Assembly (NCBI RefSeq): GCF_042767895.1 | Contig: NC_091550.1 | Location: 28,484,916-28,548,915, forward strand | Direction of reading: 5' to 3' | Length of the DNA: 64,000 nucleotides | DNA from: Penaeus vannamei | Taxonomy: Eukaryota > Arthropoda > Malacostraca > Decapoda > Penaeidae | Part shown: positions 24,326 through 35,722 of the stretch, in pieces | Numbering within the stretch: position 1 is the first letter of the stretch | Layout: each line of letters starts with the position of its first letter | The notes under the pieces: model-generated | What the model was told of the DNA's origin: nothing | What the model saw: the letters and a program-made list of their open reading frames with translations, nothing else | The model's database searches: none | Program-made: the position numbers and the translations under genes

Positions 24326-25373
24326 GCTGGATTCACAAACATACAATCGTAACGCATTTACCAGCGGTCAATTACCATTGCGTTTACCAGTCATAGCAAA
24401 GCAGGGTTCATGAAGAAATGGTAATTTGGATATACAACAATTGGATATGTTGCAATCGTAAATCAACTCATTCTAATGGTAGCCAACAGAGGGCTCTGGT
24501 AAAGCAATTCAACCATTCAGCGAGCGCTATACATAATCTTTTAGGTTCCTTCGGCCAATCACATATCATGTAAATAGAACTAGACACACCGAGATTGTTT
24601 AAATAATAGTCAGAGGTAAAACACTATTTAAGCACATTGTAGAAAAAGGAATATATTTATTTGATTATACCCATCATGTTGGATATATATTTTCTGTATA
24701 GATAGTAATTGATATTGTTTACCTCAAACCAAAGAGACAATCCAAACAGCTTTTAATTTATATATTTTTTCATCAATGTTAAACAAAGAACCGGACCAAA
24801 ATTTTTTTTTATTCATCGCCTTTTGTTAAAAGAAATATATCAAGCTTATTCTTGCCCATGCACTTTGGAGTTTATTGTCAAAATGCCGACAGATACAGAT
24901 ATTGCTTTACTCATTTAGCGTTGGTATTGCCAGTTTATATATCAGCAAGATAATTTTTTCTATAGCATTTGTAATGATTATGTCAGAGAAGAATTCTTTA
25001 AAAGATCACTTATTTAACGGTTCCATGCATTCTAGTATAATGTAGGCCTATAAAAATTTGTGTGGATTTTATTCTTGCTAGTTTCATGTGAAATTTGCAT
25101 TTCTTCACTATGTCCGTATTGTGGGATCTGTTTGCCATCATATTAGTTACATCAGGTGTAAAAACAAACCAAAACTTTGCTTAGATATTGATTTTTTGAC
25201 GAGATAACACGTGATGACATCGTCTTCCCAAACGTTACCAGTGCTTCGACCACGTAAAATTTACCATGGTAACTCCAATGGCAAGTTGTTAGTGAATACC
25301 ACCGCTGTCTGTTTACCATGGTAGCTAGATACCACTGATTTTTTCCACCGTAAGTGCGTTGGTGAATCCGGGC
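24324..25373. mobile_element. TIR DNA transposon (non-autonomous) inserted in the RTE
   Basis: Left end GGGCTGGATTCACAAAC and right end (reverse complement) GCCCGGATTCACCAACG form imperfect inverted termini, continuing with ACCA/TACC-rich subterminal sequence on both sides (TTTACCAG / GTTTACCATGG). Excision restores the RTE frame at the insertion site. A short CCTG direct repeat flanks it at 24320-24323 and 25374-25377, but the exact duplication length is ambiguous. About 1.05 kb, AT-rich, with no transposase frame. Confidence 0.75.
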
Positions 25374-26030
25374 CCTGGCCGCCATCTGGCGGTCTGGTAC
25401 CATTCCCCCTGACCTGTTGAGGGGTGTGGTCATCCCTCTCTGGAAGGGGAAAGGGGACCGATGGGACTGCAGCAATCACCGAGGCAATCACTGCTCAGTA
25501 TACCAGGCAAGGTTCTTGCCCACATCCTTCTGAGATGTATCAGAGACCACCTACTGAGAGGCCGGAGCAATCTGGATTCACTCCTGGTAAGTCCACAATA
25601 GAACGTATCCTTGCGTTTCGAGTCATTGTAGAGCGCCGTCGGGGGCTCGGGCGTGGCCGCGTGGGCTGCTTGCAGCCTACATCGATCTCAAGAAGGAGTT
25701 TGATACGGTGCATCGGGAATCACTCTAGGAGATCCTGAAACTGAGAGGAATTCCAACATGGATTATTGGACTAATAGCAAGCCTGTATACTGGTACTGAA
25801 AGTGCTGTAAAGTGTGGTGGGGCCTGTCAAGCTTTTTCCTGTTAGTTCAGTAGTGAGGCAAGGCACCAACACTTTTCAACACTTGAATGGACTGGATACT
25901 GGGCAGAGCTACTGTTCGAAGTCATTGTGGAGCAACTCTGGGCAATATCAAGGTTACCGACCTTGACTTTGCTGATGATGTTGCCATTCTGAGTCCTTGG
26001 AATCCTTGGAAACCGTTCTCGATGGATTTA
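25374..26030 (+). pseudogene. RTE reverse transcriptase, fingers and palm
   Basis: Motifs in order: GDRWDCSNHRG near 25455, RPEQSGFTPGKSTIERIL near 25560, LLAAYIDLKKEFDTVHRESL near 25665-25725, LRGIPTWIIGLIASLYTGTE near 25745-25800 and LDFADDVAIL near 25968. The FADD catalytic pair is kept. Multiple stops and frame changes, and loss of everything after FADD, mean it is dead. The order and wording match the element family whose C-terminal tail is at 6796-7228. Confidence 0.85.
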
Positions 26031-26031
26031 G

Positions 26032-27085
26032 TAATGATGGGTTAACCACTTTCAGCAGTCCTTGCCCAGCTGTTCATGGAAACCCTCGAGGCCGACCACT
26101 ACCGAAGCATTGTGAGAAGGAACGTGGTCTGGCTCCGCTACGGGGATGACATCCTCGCTGTAGTACCTACCAGGACGAACCTACCAGATCTCCTTCACAG
26201 ACTCAATGCAGTGCACACCTCCATTCAGTTCACCACAGAAGAAAGAAATGAACAGCTTCCTTCCCTGGACACCTTGAGAAGAAAAGATGGACCGCTATTT
26301 TCCATATACAGAAAACCCACCAATGAAAATGATTTCATTCATTATTTTTCTGCCCATAGCAAGAGAACCAAAGAAGGCGTGGTCATTGGTTACTTCCTCC
26401 GAGCCCTCAGAATAAACAGCCCTGCGTTCTTGGAAGAAGAAATGCAACACGTCTGCAACACTTCCAAACACCTCCACTATCCCCGCTCCGTGCTCACCCA
26501 CCTCCGACGCAAGGCTGAGAAGATCATGAGCAGACCGAGAGACGAAGACACAGAACAAGACTCGGAGAACAATCATCCCCCACTCGGAATTGACTGAACA
26601 CCTGGAGGCGCTGGTGGGCCGTATTCTAAAGATAGCTACGTCTTCAGGCAAGATGGGAAATATCGTAAGAGAAAAGAAGTCGAACCATAACAAACCCCTC
26701 AGCCAGGTGTACAGCATACCCTGTAAGGGCTGCGATAAAGTCTACATAAGCGAGACAGCACGAGGACTGCACGAACAACGAATCAGCCAACACCGCAGCG
26801 CCCTCCGACGCCACGGCACGAGAAGCGCATTCGTTGTTCATGTAGACGCCGACGGTCACCTCCCGAAGTGGTCCCAGGCCTCCATCATTAAGCAAGGCTT
26901 GGCCCCACGACAAAGGAAGAAGATAGAAGCGGCGTTCATTCATACAACTAAAAACATCAACACCGTTACGTGGAGCCACGAACTAGCCAAGGTCGTCGCT
27001 CACCTGATTACCGACGTGACCTGAGCACCCAACATTTGTATAAATGTAACTCTTGTCATGTATTAGTCCAGGCATTTTACAACAA
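26032..27085 (+). pseudogene. Penelope-like element: RT C-terminal half and GIY-YIG endonuclease
   Basis: The sequence starts abruptly at PLSAVLAQLFMETLE near 26040, then VVWLRYGDDILAVV (catalytic YGDD) and LPSLDTLRRKDG, FSIYRKPTNENDFIH and KRTKEGVVIGYFLRAL. One frame ends at 26597; a second overlapping frame (26590-27024) has the GIY-YIG core YSIPCKGCDKVYIS near 26710-26750, with RISQHRSALR after it. RT plus C-terminal GIY-YIG is diagnostic of Penelope-like elements. The 5' half of RT is absent, so this is a truncated copy joined directly to the broken end of the RTE. A -1/+1 shift separates RT and endonuclease frames. Confidence 0.9.
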
Positions 27086-27660
27086 AATATACCTCAACCT
27101 GTGACCAATTGCAAAAGAAGGTTTAATACCTATTTTTGATTAAGGGAAGTCTCTTATACAACATATCAAAAGTCTCCAAAAATCTGAGCACAGGAAATTG
27201 ACTAAAACGAGTTTCATTGGAATCCTGTATGATGCTGCGTGAGAACGAGGCTGTCTGTTTTTTGCTGTCTTTTTTCACGTGCAGCATAACCTAGCGGACA
27301 GAAACGAGTCTTGGGAGTTTATAGCCCAGGCAAGTTCATTATTATACCCAATACAAATAAATTACATTCACTAAAGCTTCTTTGAATTTAGCGTTGTGAA
27401 CTCCGCAAAATTTCATTTTCAACATTTCAGTTTGGAAATCAACAGGTATATCATTAATACGAATAAAAGAAAACAAAGGAAATTCCGTTTATAAATTCAA
27501 CATTCTATCTTACTGATGTGGTATGTGTAATATACATATAATAATAATCACCAGAAACTATAACTATTACCGTACTTGAGGGTCACTCCAGAAAATGATT
27601 ATATTTTGACTGCTTAGAACATGATACTACACATTAAACTATTCTGGGAAACGAATTTCA
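27086..27660. other. Unassigned AT-rich stretch
   Basis: Possible 3' untranslated part of the Penelope-like copy at the start; nothing else recognised. Confidence 0.45.
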
Positions 27661-27669
27661 CGAAATTTC

Positions 27670-29475
27670 GATGTTTAAATTAAATTTGGCTATTCCTACT
27701 ATTTGTGTATTATTCCTCCCTCACTTCCTATCCCTTCCTCATCTATATTATCCCAGCAAGATGATTGAGATCAAGGGTCGTGCCGTCGTATATAGTATCC
27801 AAGGATGCCCTTATTGCAAGACGAACATATTATCCATGCCCGCCTGTACCGAAACAAATAGCCCAATGCAAGAGCTGACAAAAGTGCAGTTTAATTCCGG
27901 CGAATAGAACAAGGATGTGTCCAATGCAAGGCTATGTCACATCAAGAGATATGACAGACACCTTGACCGTCCTTGATGCTGTGGCTGCTCACGATCGTTT
28001 CTCTCAAGATGCCGACAAACACCCGAAGAATGTCATGAACGGTGTAAAGGCGGACAGCAATGTTAATCTCGACACCGACAGGAGCATCGGAGAAAAGATC
28101 CTGCCCTACATGAAGATGAAGACTGCCACAGAGTGTACATTCACACGAAATGCCCAGGCAGTTACTACAGCATCCAAGCCGTCTATAAAGATTGATAGCG
28201 AGCACGTTCAAGTTGACCCTCAGCTTTTATTTCAGCAGATGATCATCGCCTGTGATGACACTCAGCTTGAAGAATTATTTTACTGTGACCTGTGCATTTA
28301 TCCAACCACTCTATTTTACATACCACTCACGTTAAGCCAATCCCAACAGCTGATGTGGTCAAGGCTTACACAGGAGGCCAAGTCACAACCTCAGGGAGTT
28401 GTGCGATATGCGTTGGATGGAGTTGTTCTTCTCCACCGAGAGCCATTGCCAATATGTTCCCTGATGTGAAAAGAGCTCTGCGATTTATACTGCACATATG
28501 TCTGCCGGAAATATGGAAAAGTGATGGTACTCTTTGATGGCCATGATGAACTGTCAACGAAAGCAATGATACAGCAGATGCAACTATCACCTTCACAGAA
28601 ACCGGTATACATTTCTCTCGAATCCCCAAAACAAGCAACGCTTTCTGTGCTTGTTGAGCAAGGCTCTACAAAATGCAGGTTGTGTAACGCACCATGCTGA
28701 CGGTGATGCTGACCTTCTCTTCGTAAAAACTGCTGTTGAATCTGGCCAAACCACACCCACAGATCTTGTTGGGGGCGACTTATTGGTCCTCTTGTGTTTT
28801 ATACTCCAGAATATGACTACGAAATCTACTTTCGACTAGAGCCAAAATCAAGCTTAAGAGTACATCATGTCTGGAAAATGGAGATTAAACAAGTAGGTGA
28901 CGAAGTATGCAGGAATTTCTTATTTCTGCACGCTGGAACCTGCTGCGACACCACTTCACGCCTACATGGAGTTGGTAGTTGGAGTTGGAGAATGCACCTT
29001 ATGCAGCAGGCCACACCTCTGCATCTGGCGCTGTCACTGCAGGTGAAAAAGCACTTGGTATGCTCTTTGCTGGTATACTAGGCACCAGTCTTGACAAGCT
29101 GAGGTATCAACGATACTATGAAAAGCTTGCATCGAAGACCTCGAATGTCCAGCCACAGAATCTCCCACCAACTGCTGCAGCGGTACGACTCTACAGTCTG
29201 TATGTCTATCCCCAGGTAAAGCAGTGGCAAGGAGAGGATTCATCAGTGATAGAGGATTGGGGATGGAAATGCGATGATATTCGAATTATTCCAGTTACGA
29301 GTAACATGCCGCCAGCCCCACAATCTCTGCTGCAGATAATACGTTGTAGCTGTCCGTCGGATTGCAATACCCTGAGGTGCACTTGCAGGAGGAATGGCAT
29401 GCAGTGTTCTTTAATCTGTGACCAGTGCAAAGGTTCAGCCTGCACAAAGTCCACCCAAGACTATGATGACTGATG
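27670..29475 (+). pseudogene. Decayed member of a multicopy FEN1/PIN-like family with Cys-rich C-terminus
   Basis: Blocks appear in the order expected for a protein family present in many copies in arthropod and cnidarian genomes. VDPQLLFQQMIIAC and QLEELFYCDLCIYP lie near 28215-28310, KVMVLFDGHDELSTKAM near 28515 and GCVTHHADGDADLLFVKTAV near 28680-28740. DLLVLLCFIL lies near 28780, LHAGTCCDTTSRLHGVG near 28930 and LRYQRYYEKLASKTS near 29100. LPPTAAAVRLYSLYVYPQV (29165-29220) precedes a tail with nine or more cysteines (CSCPSDCNTLRCTCRRNG and CDQCKGSACT). The DGH and GDAD blocks resemble the acidic core of FEN1-type nucleases. At least five frame changes or stops make it a pseudogene. Function is inferred only. 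Confidence 0.6.
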
Positions 29476-29785
29476 ACTCTGACGATAACTGACTAATGCA
29501 GCATTGTCCAAAATTCTCTTTTATCTAGTTCAAAACTCGGTGCAAATGCATTCAATTAATTCTATTAACAGCTGCTGTTTAGTTTTCTTAATCAAAGTGT
29601 GCAAAACCAACATTTCCGGTTTTCCACCTTGTTTCTGTGCGGTATGGCATCCTTTTCGAAGATGTTCCCTACTTTAATCTTTAGAGACTTTTAGTGTGTT
29701 TTTGTTAAAGTTACATTCAACCAGTTGTTAATGAAAAAGCATCTTTTGCAATTACTCAGGTGTAATTCCAAAATGACTGGACTAT
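29476..29785. other. Unassigned stretch
   Basis: Non-coding, nothing recognised apart from the motif listed next. Confidence 0.5.
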
Positions 29786-29880
29786 ATACCCTGACGAAGC
29801 GTTTGCGAAAGGGCCTTCGGCATATTCGTGTGTTTTCTTGCCCTTCCCTTCGTTGTTCCTGTTAGAATCTGTTCATGAAT
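29786..29880 (+). other. Possible Penelope-type terminal region with a ribozyme-like core
   Basis: The string CTGACGA is followed by a short self-complementary stretch and GAAA (29793-29813), the two conserved boxes of a hammerhead ribozyme. A GCC-TTC-GGC hairpin comes next. Penelope-like elements are known to carry hammerhead motifs, and a Penelope-like copy ends 2.7 kb upstream. The junction bases do not fit the consensus well, so this is tentative. Confidence 0.25.
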
Positions 29881-29887
29881 TCCTCAC

Positions 29888-30435
<548 letters not shown>

Positions 30436-31490
30436 CGTGTGAGCGCGCGGGCTATTTACTCCCACCAGTATATGTATATATCCTCACATCATTGTTGGAC
30501 CATCTTGCTGTTTATTATGGATCACGATCATTCTGGGATGCATAGTCTTATAAAAATATACATAAATTATGTTATTTCGTTACTTTAGGTATAAAAAATA
30601 CTAACAGACCTCAACAATATTAATAAAATTGTCTTAGATTACATATGTGATTATTATATTATCATAAAGAAGAAGAGGTGAAATTACAAGCAGTCTATGC
30701 TGGGCCGCACTGGTCGCTGAGCCGCTATCCGAATGGCAATTGGTAAGAACAAATACATGGCATTAATTGTATTTTGAGATTGCATAGGAAAGTGGAAATT
30801 ACAAGCACACATGTTTTGTACCATAGGTTGTGAAATGAATGCATTTGAACATGTTTAGCTGAAATGAAGTTCTTGTCATGGAAGCTTTGATGTTTACATT
30901 GATACCAAAATCAGAGTAAATTGAAAACTCACGAAATGCATTTAAAGCAGTTTGAGATTTTCTTGGTAATGTTTTAGTTTAGTTTTTAGTTTCACACTGC
31001 CATCCAATTGTGCACTTATGATTTCTTGTTTTAGTTATCCACACTAGTATGCGTGAATCTCGTTGTTATTTTCTACACAGTAGCTATTCTTAATACCAGT
31101 CATAACAATTATTTATGGACTATTTGTACGACATGGGGAAAGTTCACTTCTGGTAACGCATGTGATTTCACAATAATTTCGCATTTGGGTGATTGTGCAT
31201 GGTATTGTCATTGTGCACTGTGCTGTAGCTGTTGTAGGTTGTGTATAGCATGAGAATAGTCAGTGTTTGATTTATTGTCATACAATATATTGATTGGGTT
31301 AATCTAGAGGATGTGGAATTTAAGTATACAAACATGAAATGCTACTAAAATGGAAGAACAACATGCAAACTAATCGAGACATTCAAATTTAAAAGGCAGA
31401 AAGACATAATTATGTCATAATATTAAAATGAAGGTGCCCAAATTTGTTACTCGCAGACAAAGTTCCCTTCTGTAGTGAAAATTCTTTGAA
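30436..31490. other. About 1 kb without recognised features
   Basis: AT-rich; no coding motif, no clear repeat structure. Confidence 0.5.
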
Positions 31491-31499
31491 TGTTTTTGT

Positions 31500-32745
31500 T
31501 ATAAACTGATTCGGTGTGACGTCATGAGTCGGAGTCATTGTCCCACTTGGTGAAAACCAACCCGTTGCTTGCAGATGCCTTGCTATCAGCGTAAGCAAAA
31601 ATGATGTATGACTGCTTAGATTCTTTAAAAAAACAAAGTGAAAAAGCTATATGAAGCAAAACTAGAAGCTATGCAGTTAAAAAAAAAGTGCCCATACTGT
31701 CTGTCTGCTGAAATTGGGATCAACGATCCTTTGAAATATTGAATATCTCGATATCTAAGACTATTTGATCAACATACTAGGTAATGAAAATAATTTTATG
31801 ATAACATAATTTGTTACAGTAATCTATGATTTTTATTTATGTTTTTTATTTTTTTTTTGTGAAATCAGTGCCATTACCTAACATCAATTTTCTTCCTATT
31901 TACTAGGTGTTTGTACAAATGAGAGAATGGTCACTTGAAGCCTACATTCGCACAACCCATTTTTCTTTCTCATCAGTAATTTGAGACAGCCCCTCTTCAG
32001 TTGTTTCATCTACTGGACTATATGACATTTCAGACACAGAAGCAACAGGAAACTTTGGTTTCTTTTGAATGATTGGTATCTCCTAAGCTAGGCTTCTTTT
32101 CTTCCTTTTTTCATTTTTTTTTTAACAGTATAGCTACTTTGTTTTCATCGAAAGGACAGTGCTTGGGATAAAGTCTGGGTGTGTTGGATCCAAGGATGGT
32201 TTGCCTGTAAATTGAAATTATGATAAAAAAAAATTTCTACAGAAAAATGTAAAATTGCTTTTGTACTTTTTGAAATGTATAACTGCTGCCAAAACCAAAT
32301 GTCAGCAATGTTGACCCTGATGTTCATAGTGTAGATGGATAGTTTGAAAGTGATTATCTGTCTCTAGAATTTGAAAAGGTGTAAAATATTAATATGTAAT
32401 AAAATGTACTGACTAGATGTAAAAATAGTTTTCACCAGGCCCCCAAGCTCTCCCATGATTGTTCCTGCATTTCATGGCCTGTACCCATCGCTTCCATTTT
32501 TCAGGTTTCTTTTCACGATCTGGGAGTATATGAAAGGTTAAGCCTTTCTTTCCCATCATGTTGTTGTTCGAACAATCAATGGCAACACAGCTCCTCGGCA
32601 TTTTCACGCAAAGAAACTAAATTCTCAGACTCTGTAAGCAAAGCGCAGTTAGTTTTTGAATGAATGAGGGTTTGTTTTCACCAAGTGCTCGATGCTAGGG
32701 GCAGTTTCTAGGCGTTACCGAATCAGTCTATTTGCATAAGTCACA
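31500..32745. mobile_element. TIR element carrying a THAP-domain gene
   Basis: 31507-31567 and the reverse complement of 32670-32742 share ACTGATTCGGT, then after a spacer ACTTGGTGAAAAC and AACCC. They are inverted termini or subtermini about 1.2 kb apart. Between them on the minus strand lies a THAP-type gene. THAP domains are found in P-element and Kolobok-type transposases among others; which superfamily this is cannot be settled here. The terminal motif GTGAAAAYMAACCCGTTGCT is shared with the YqaJ-carrying element at 10.4-11.4 kb. Confidence 0.6.
32134..32607 (-). pseudogene. THAP zinc-finger gene, at least two exons, middle part degenerate
   Basis: THAP domains are C2CH zinc fingers that bind DNA. 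The first exon (32607-32436) starts MKMPRSCVAIDCSNN, the canonical Met-Pro-x-x-Cys-x4-Cys start, and continues with LTFHILPDREKKPEKWKRWV and a GT donor at 32435. A later exon (32204-32134) after TTTACAG reads KPSLDPTHPDFIPS, the usual end of the domain, then a stop after STVLSMKTK. The connecting Cys-x2-His segment should lie between 32220 and 32430. The nearest match there (reading about YI-SK) lacks the cysteine, so the finger is probably broken. No transposase catalytic part is seen. Confidence 0.7.
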
Positions 32746-32929
32746 ATGTGCAAAGTGAACCTTTGAATAGTGCGAAATGTGAAAATAAGAGCAGAATTGA
32801 TTGATTAATCATGATGATTTTCCCGGAGCCTAACAAGTGTTTCCACTAGTTCCTCCTCTTAGGTAAAAGTGGTAAGCTACTAGAAGAGTATATTGTTTTC
32901 AAGTTCTTTTATTAAGACTATGCGGTTTT

Positions 32930-33140
32930 GAGAGCAGAGCTCCCATTAGGAAAATATGGTGATCAGGAGGGGGTCTAGGGACAAAGCCCCTGGTGGGTAA
33001 ATATGGTGATTGGGAGGGTGTCCGGGGGCGAAGCTCCCAGTAGGGAAATACGGCGATCATAAGGGGTCCGGGGGCAAAGACCCCATTATAAAAATAAGGC
33101 GATTGGAAGGGGGTCTGGGGTCAAAGCCCGCAGTTTAAGA
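32930..33140. repeat. Minisatellite of about 56 bp, four units
   Basis: Units have the form AAATAYGGYGATYRGGAGGG, a GTCYGGGGRCAAAG core and CCCAGTAGGG-like ends, repeated about four times with 15-20% divergence. Confidence 0.85.
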
Positions 33141-33938
33141 AGGATTTTGGTTCACACAACGATCTTTCTGATCATTGTGTGTCTATGATAGGGTTCATTC
33201 TCTTGTTAGTTCATGCAAGGCAGTGTTGAATCTTCTGTGGCCGAATCTTGTCCCAGGATTTTCTATTTTCCACATTCTTTATCATAAATGTGACTATTGG
33301 CTTGGGAATTTATTTTTCCACTTTCTTTTGCTCTTTAACATGCATGCATTGAGTGAAATCACCCCCCACCCCCACCCCTGATTCCCCACCTGATCCTCCA
33401 ACATTAGGGGGGGGGGGAGTCTCTGACGGGTGCACCGTTTGAAATCACAATATATCTACAGTACACATATTCCTCTTAGAAGATAGTATTTTTCTGCAGG
33501 AAAATAGATGTGTTTGTCTTTAAAAGAATTGCCATTGATTTAGACCCGTACTTTTAAAACCTTCGCCAGTGCTGGCGTTCGCCTGGCGAAGCTTTGCCAG
33601 GTGAACCTTTGAGTGAGGGAGGCCTTACTTTTAAACCCAACGTTCGCCAGGGTGGGCGAAGGGATCACCAGGCGCTAACATCTTGCATTCCTGCTAAATC
33701 TAGCACAAATTTGTTTACATCTGCAGTGCACATAACATAACGTAAACTTAATTATTAACCTCGAGAGAAGACGAAACTGTTGTTTCCGCAATAGTCTCAC
33801 TTTATACTATAACAAAGGAGTTAAAATTTAACTTTATGCTATAACAAAGAAGTTGAAAATAACTTTATACTATAACAAAATTAACTTTATACTTTATGCT
33901 ATACTACACTTTATACTATAACAAGGTTAACTTTATGG

Positions 33939-34107
33939 CCCGTACTTTTAAAACCTTTTGCTTTTTCTCACGTTTTTTTTCATTCGCCGAAGCGCTAGAT
34001 TTAGCAGGAATCCAAGATATTAGCGCCTGGCGAACACCTGCCTTGGTTTTAAAAGTAAGGCCTCCCTCACTCAGAAAGCCAACATTGGCAAAAGGTTTTA
34101 AAAGTAC
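33939..34107. mobile_element. Inner MITE, ~170 bp
   Basis: Starts CCCGTACTTTTAAAACCTTT and ends AAAGGTTTTAAAAGTAC, near-perfect inverted termini. It also shares TTAGCGCCTGGCGA and TTAAAAGTAAGGCCTCCCTC with the reverse complement of the first part of the outer element. Confidence 0.8.
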
Positions 34108-34396
34108 TTTATACTATACTATATCAACTTTATACTTTTATACAAAAAATAACTTTATACTTTAACAAAAGAGTTTAAAAATTACTATTTTACTATTCCT
34201 AACTGATATAAGATATTGAACTGTAGGCCTACAAGGGTATCATTAGACACGCCTCATTATAGGGCGGTGGAGCACTACAGCTATGTTTCTATAGCCAAAA
34301 GTAAACATGCTGCCATAAAAACACTTCTGATAACATTTGTGAAAAGAACATTATCCTTACAACCAAAATAACAACAACCTGAATCTAAATAAGTCA

Positions 34397-34430
34397 TCTC
34401 GGGGGTGGGGGTAGGGGTAGGGGGGTAGGA
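34397..34430 (+). other. G-quadruplex-type G-rich tract
   Basis: Four adjacent G runs of 4-6 bases separated by one or two bases (GGGGGTGGGGGTAGGGGTAG then GGGGG). The spacing is ideal for an intramolecular G-quadruplex on the plus strand. Confidence 0.8.
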
Positions 34431-34950
34431 ATACAGCTGATGTCTTGAGCTCTCGACTGGAACATCGAAGGTCTTGAAAAAAATACGTATATACGTTATT
34501 TCATAACAAATTATGATTTTAAGATATTTTAGAATTTCAATGTGATTCCTACATCATAACATACACAAATATGTTACTAATTTATAATTTGAAAGCAAGA
34601 AAATGGTATTCAAACAGCTCTCGCGCCTTTGCTACGCCAGGCTGTTACAATATGATTTTTCGCCAGCCCTGGCGATGTTCGCCAGGCATGATTTTAGTAG
34701 TACGAAATTCCAGATCGCCCGGCGAAACCTTTTTATTTAAAAATACAAATACGGCCTATACAACTGATACAATGACAATAAAATTAGGGGTATAGGTTAC
34801 TAAGAGCGATGTGAGGAGAGAGAGGGAAATGGACACCGCCATGTAATAGAACGTAAGAAATATAACAGGATACATAGTTTAAGCTGCAGTGGTCTCATAT
34901 TTACTGTTAAATGACAATAATGTATGCTGCATAGCACCGCACAGAGACTA

Positions 34951-35722
34951 AAAGCGTTTTAAGCAGGGAAAGTTCTTGCCTGAAATCTCAAGCATTTTTC
35001 TTGCTAACTCAAGCATTTCGCTTGCTTTCTCAAGCAACCTTCGTAGATGGCTTGACTTGCACTTGCTAAGTCAAGCTGTGTACCGTCACCATGGCAACGG
35101 CGTCGGTCGCGTACCGTACTGGTCATGATCCTTCGAATGCGGGCGTTGGCCAGGAACTCCGCTTAAGATCTTATCAGATTAATAATTTTTTCACAGTATC
35201 TGATATATGTGAATGGGTAGGCCTATATTTTAATTCAGGGATATTCATTTGTTTTGATAACGCGTCAGAATGAAAGGGCTGTCAATCGGAAGTGCATGTC
35301 ATTGTTTTAGAGGCACTTTATATGAATATAGGAGAAAATATAGCGCTGTGTTTGGCTAGATTTATTTACTTCTCTGCCATCTTGATGTGGTGCTAGCTTG
35401 TCAGTTGTTTTGAATTGCGCGCTCAAAATGTTACCAACCGCAGGTGAAATAAACTCTACCCTCGACTTGTGCATAAGTTATCTCTTTCCGAGATTGTTGG
35501 TGGGAATATTTCTTTTAAAACCCAAGTATGTATATTTCGTGTGTTATTTTGATATTTCTATGCTCATCAAGGACTGTTATGATTTGTACTTTATAAAAAG
35601 ACATTTCCACATGTCTGGCATCACTGAAGAGGGCCTGCCTGCCTTGGAAAGCATTTTAAGCAGGGAACGGTACAGCGCCTGGCAAGAATTCTTGCCAAGC
35701 GCTCCCCTGCTTAAAACGCTTT
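34951..35722. mobile_element. TIR DNA element, compact copy (related to 9960-11822)
   Basis: Ends are AAAGCGTTTTAAGCAGGG and CCCTGCTTAAAACGCTTT, an 18-bp perfect inverted repeat, followed inward by CTTGCC and GGCAAG. The internal sequence aligns with the left and right parts of 9960-11822 but lacks the inner 1.3 kb. No coding capacity; a ~770-bp non-autonomous derivative. Confidence 0.85.

Larger units (their letters stand above)
22605..26030 (+). mobile_element. RTE-type non-LTR retrotransposon, split by a TIR transposon
   Basis: A GC-rich 5' part (22620-22980) is followed by endonuclease and RT fragments typical of RTE ORF2 in decapods. After removing the insertion at 24324-25373 the sequence reads HAVLAAIWRSG and IPPDLLRG straight across the junction. 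At the right it breaks off after FADD within the RT palm, where a Penelope-like element begins. Confidence 0.85.
33545..34755. mobile_element. MITE-like element with GCC/GGC-rich inverted ends, containing a second copy
   Basis: The left end CCCGTACTTTTAAAACCTTC followed by GCCAGTGCTGGCG, and the right end (GGCGAAACCTTTTTATTTAAA near 34718) are inverted relatives. A smaller copy of the same family sits inside at 33939-34107. Short tandem CTTTATACTATAACAAA units fill 33795-33930 and 34105-34185. Confidence 0.6.

Noticed and set aside
34951..35722. TTAA target duplication for the GCAGGG element
   Set aside because: TTAA is present next to GCAGGG, but the inverted symmetry continues outward through AAAGCGTTTTAA, so TTAA is inside the TIR.
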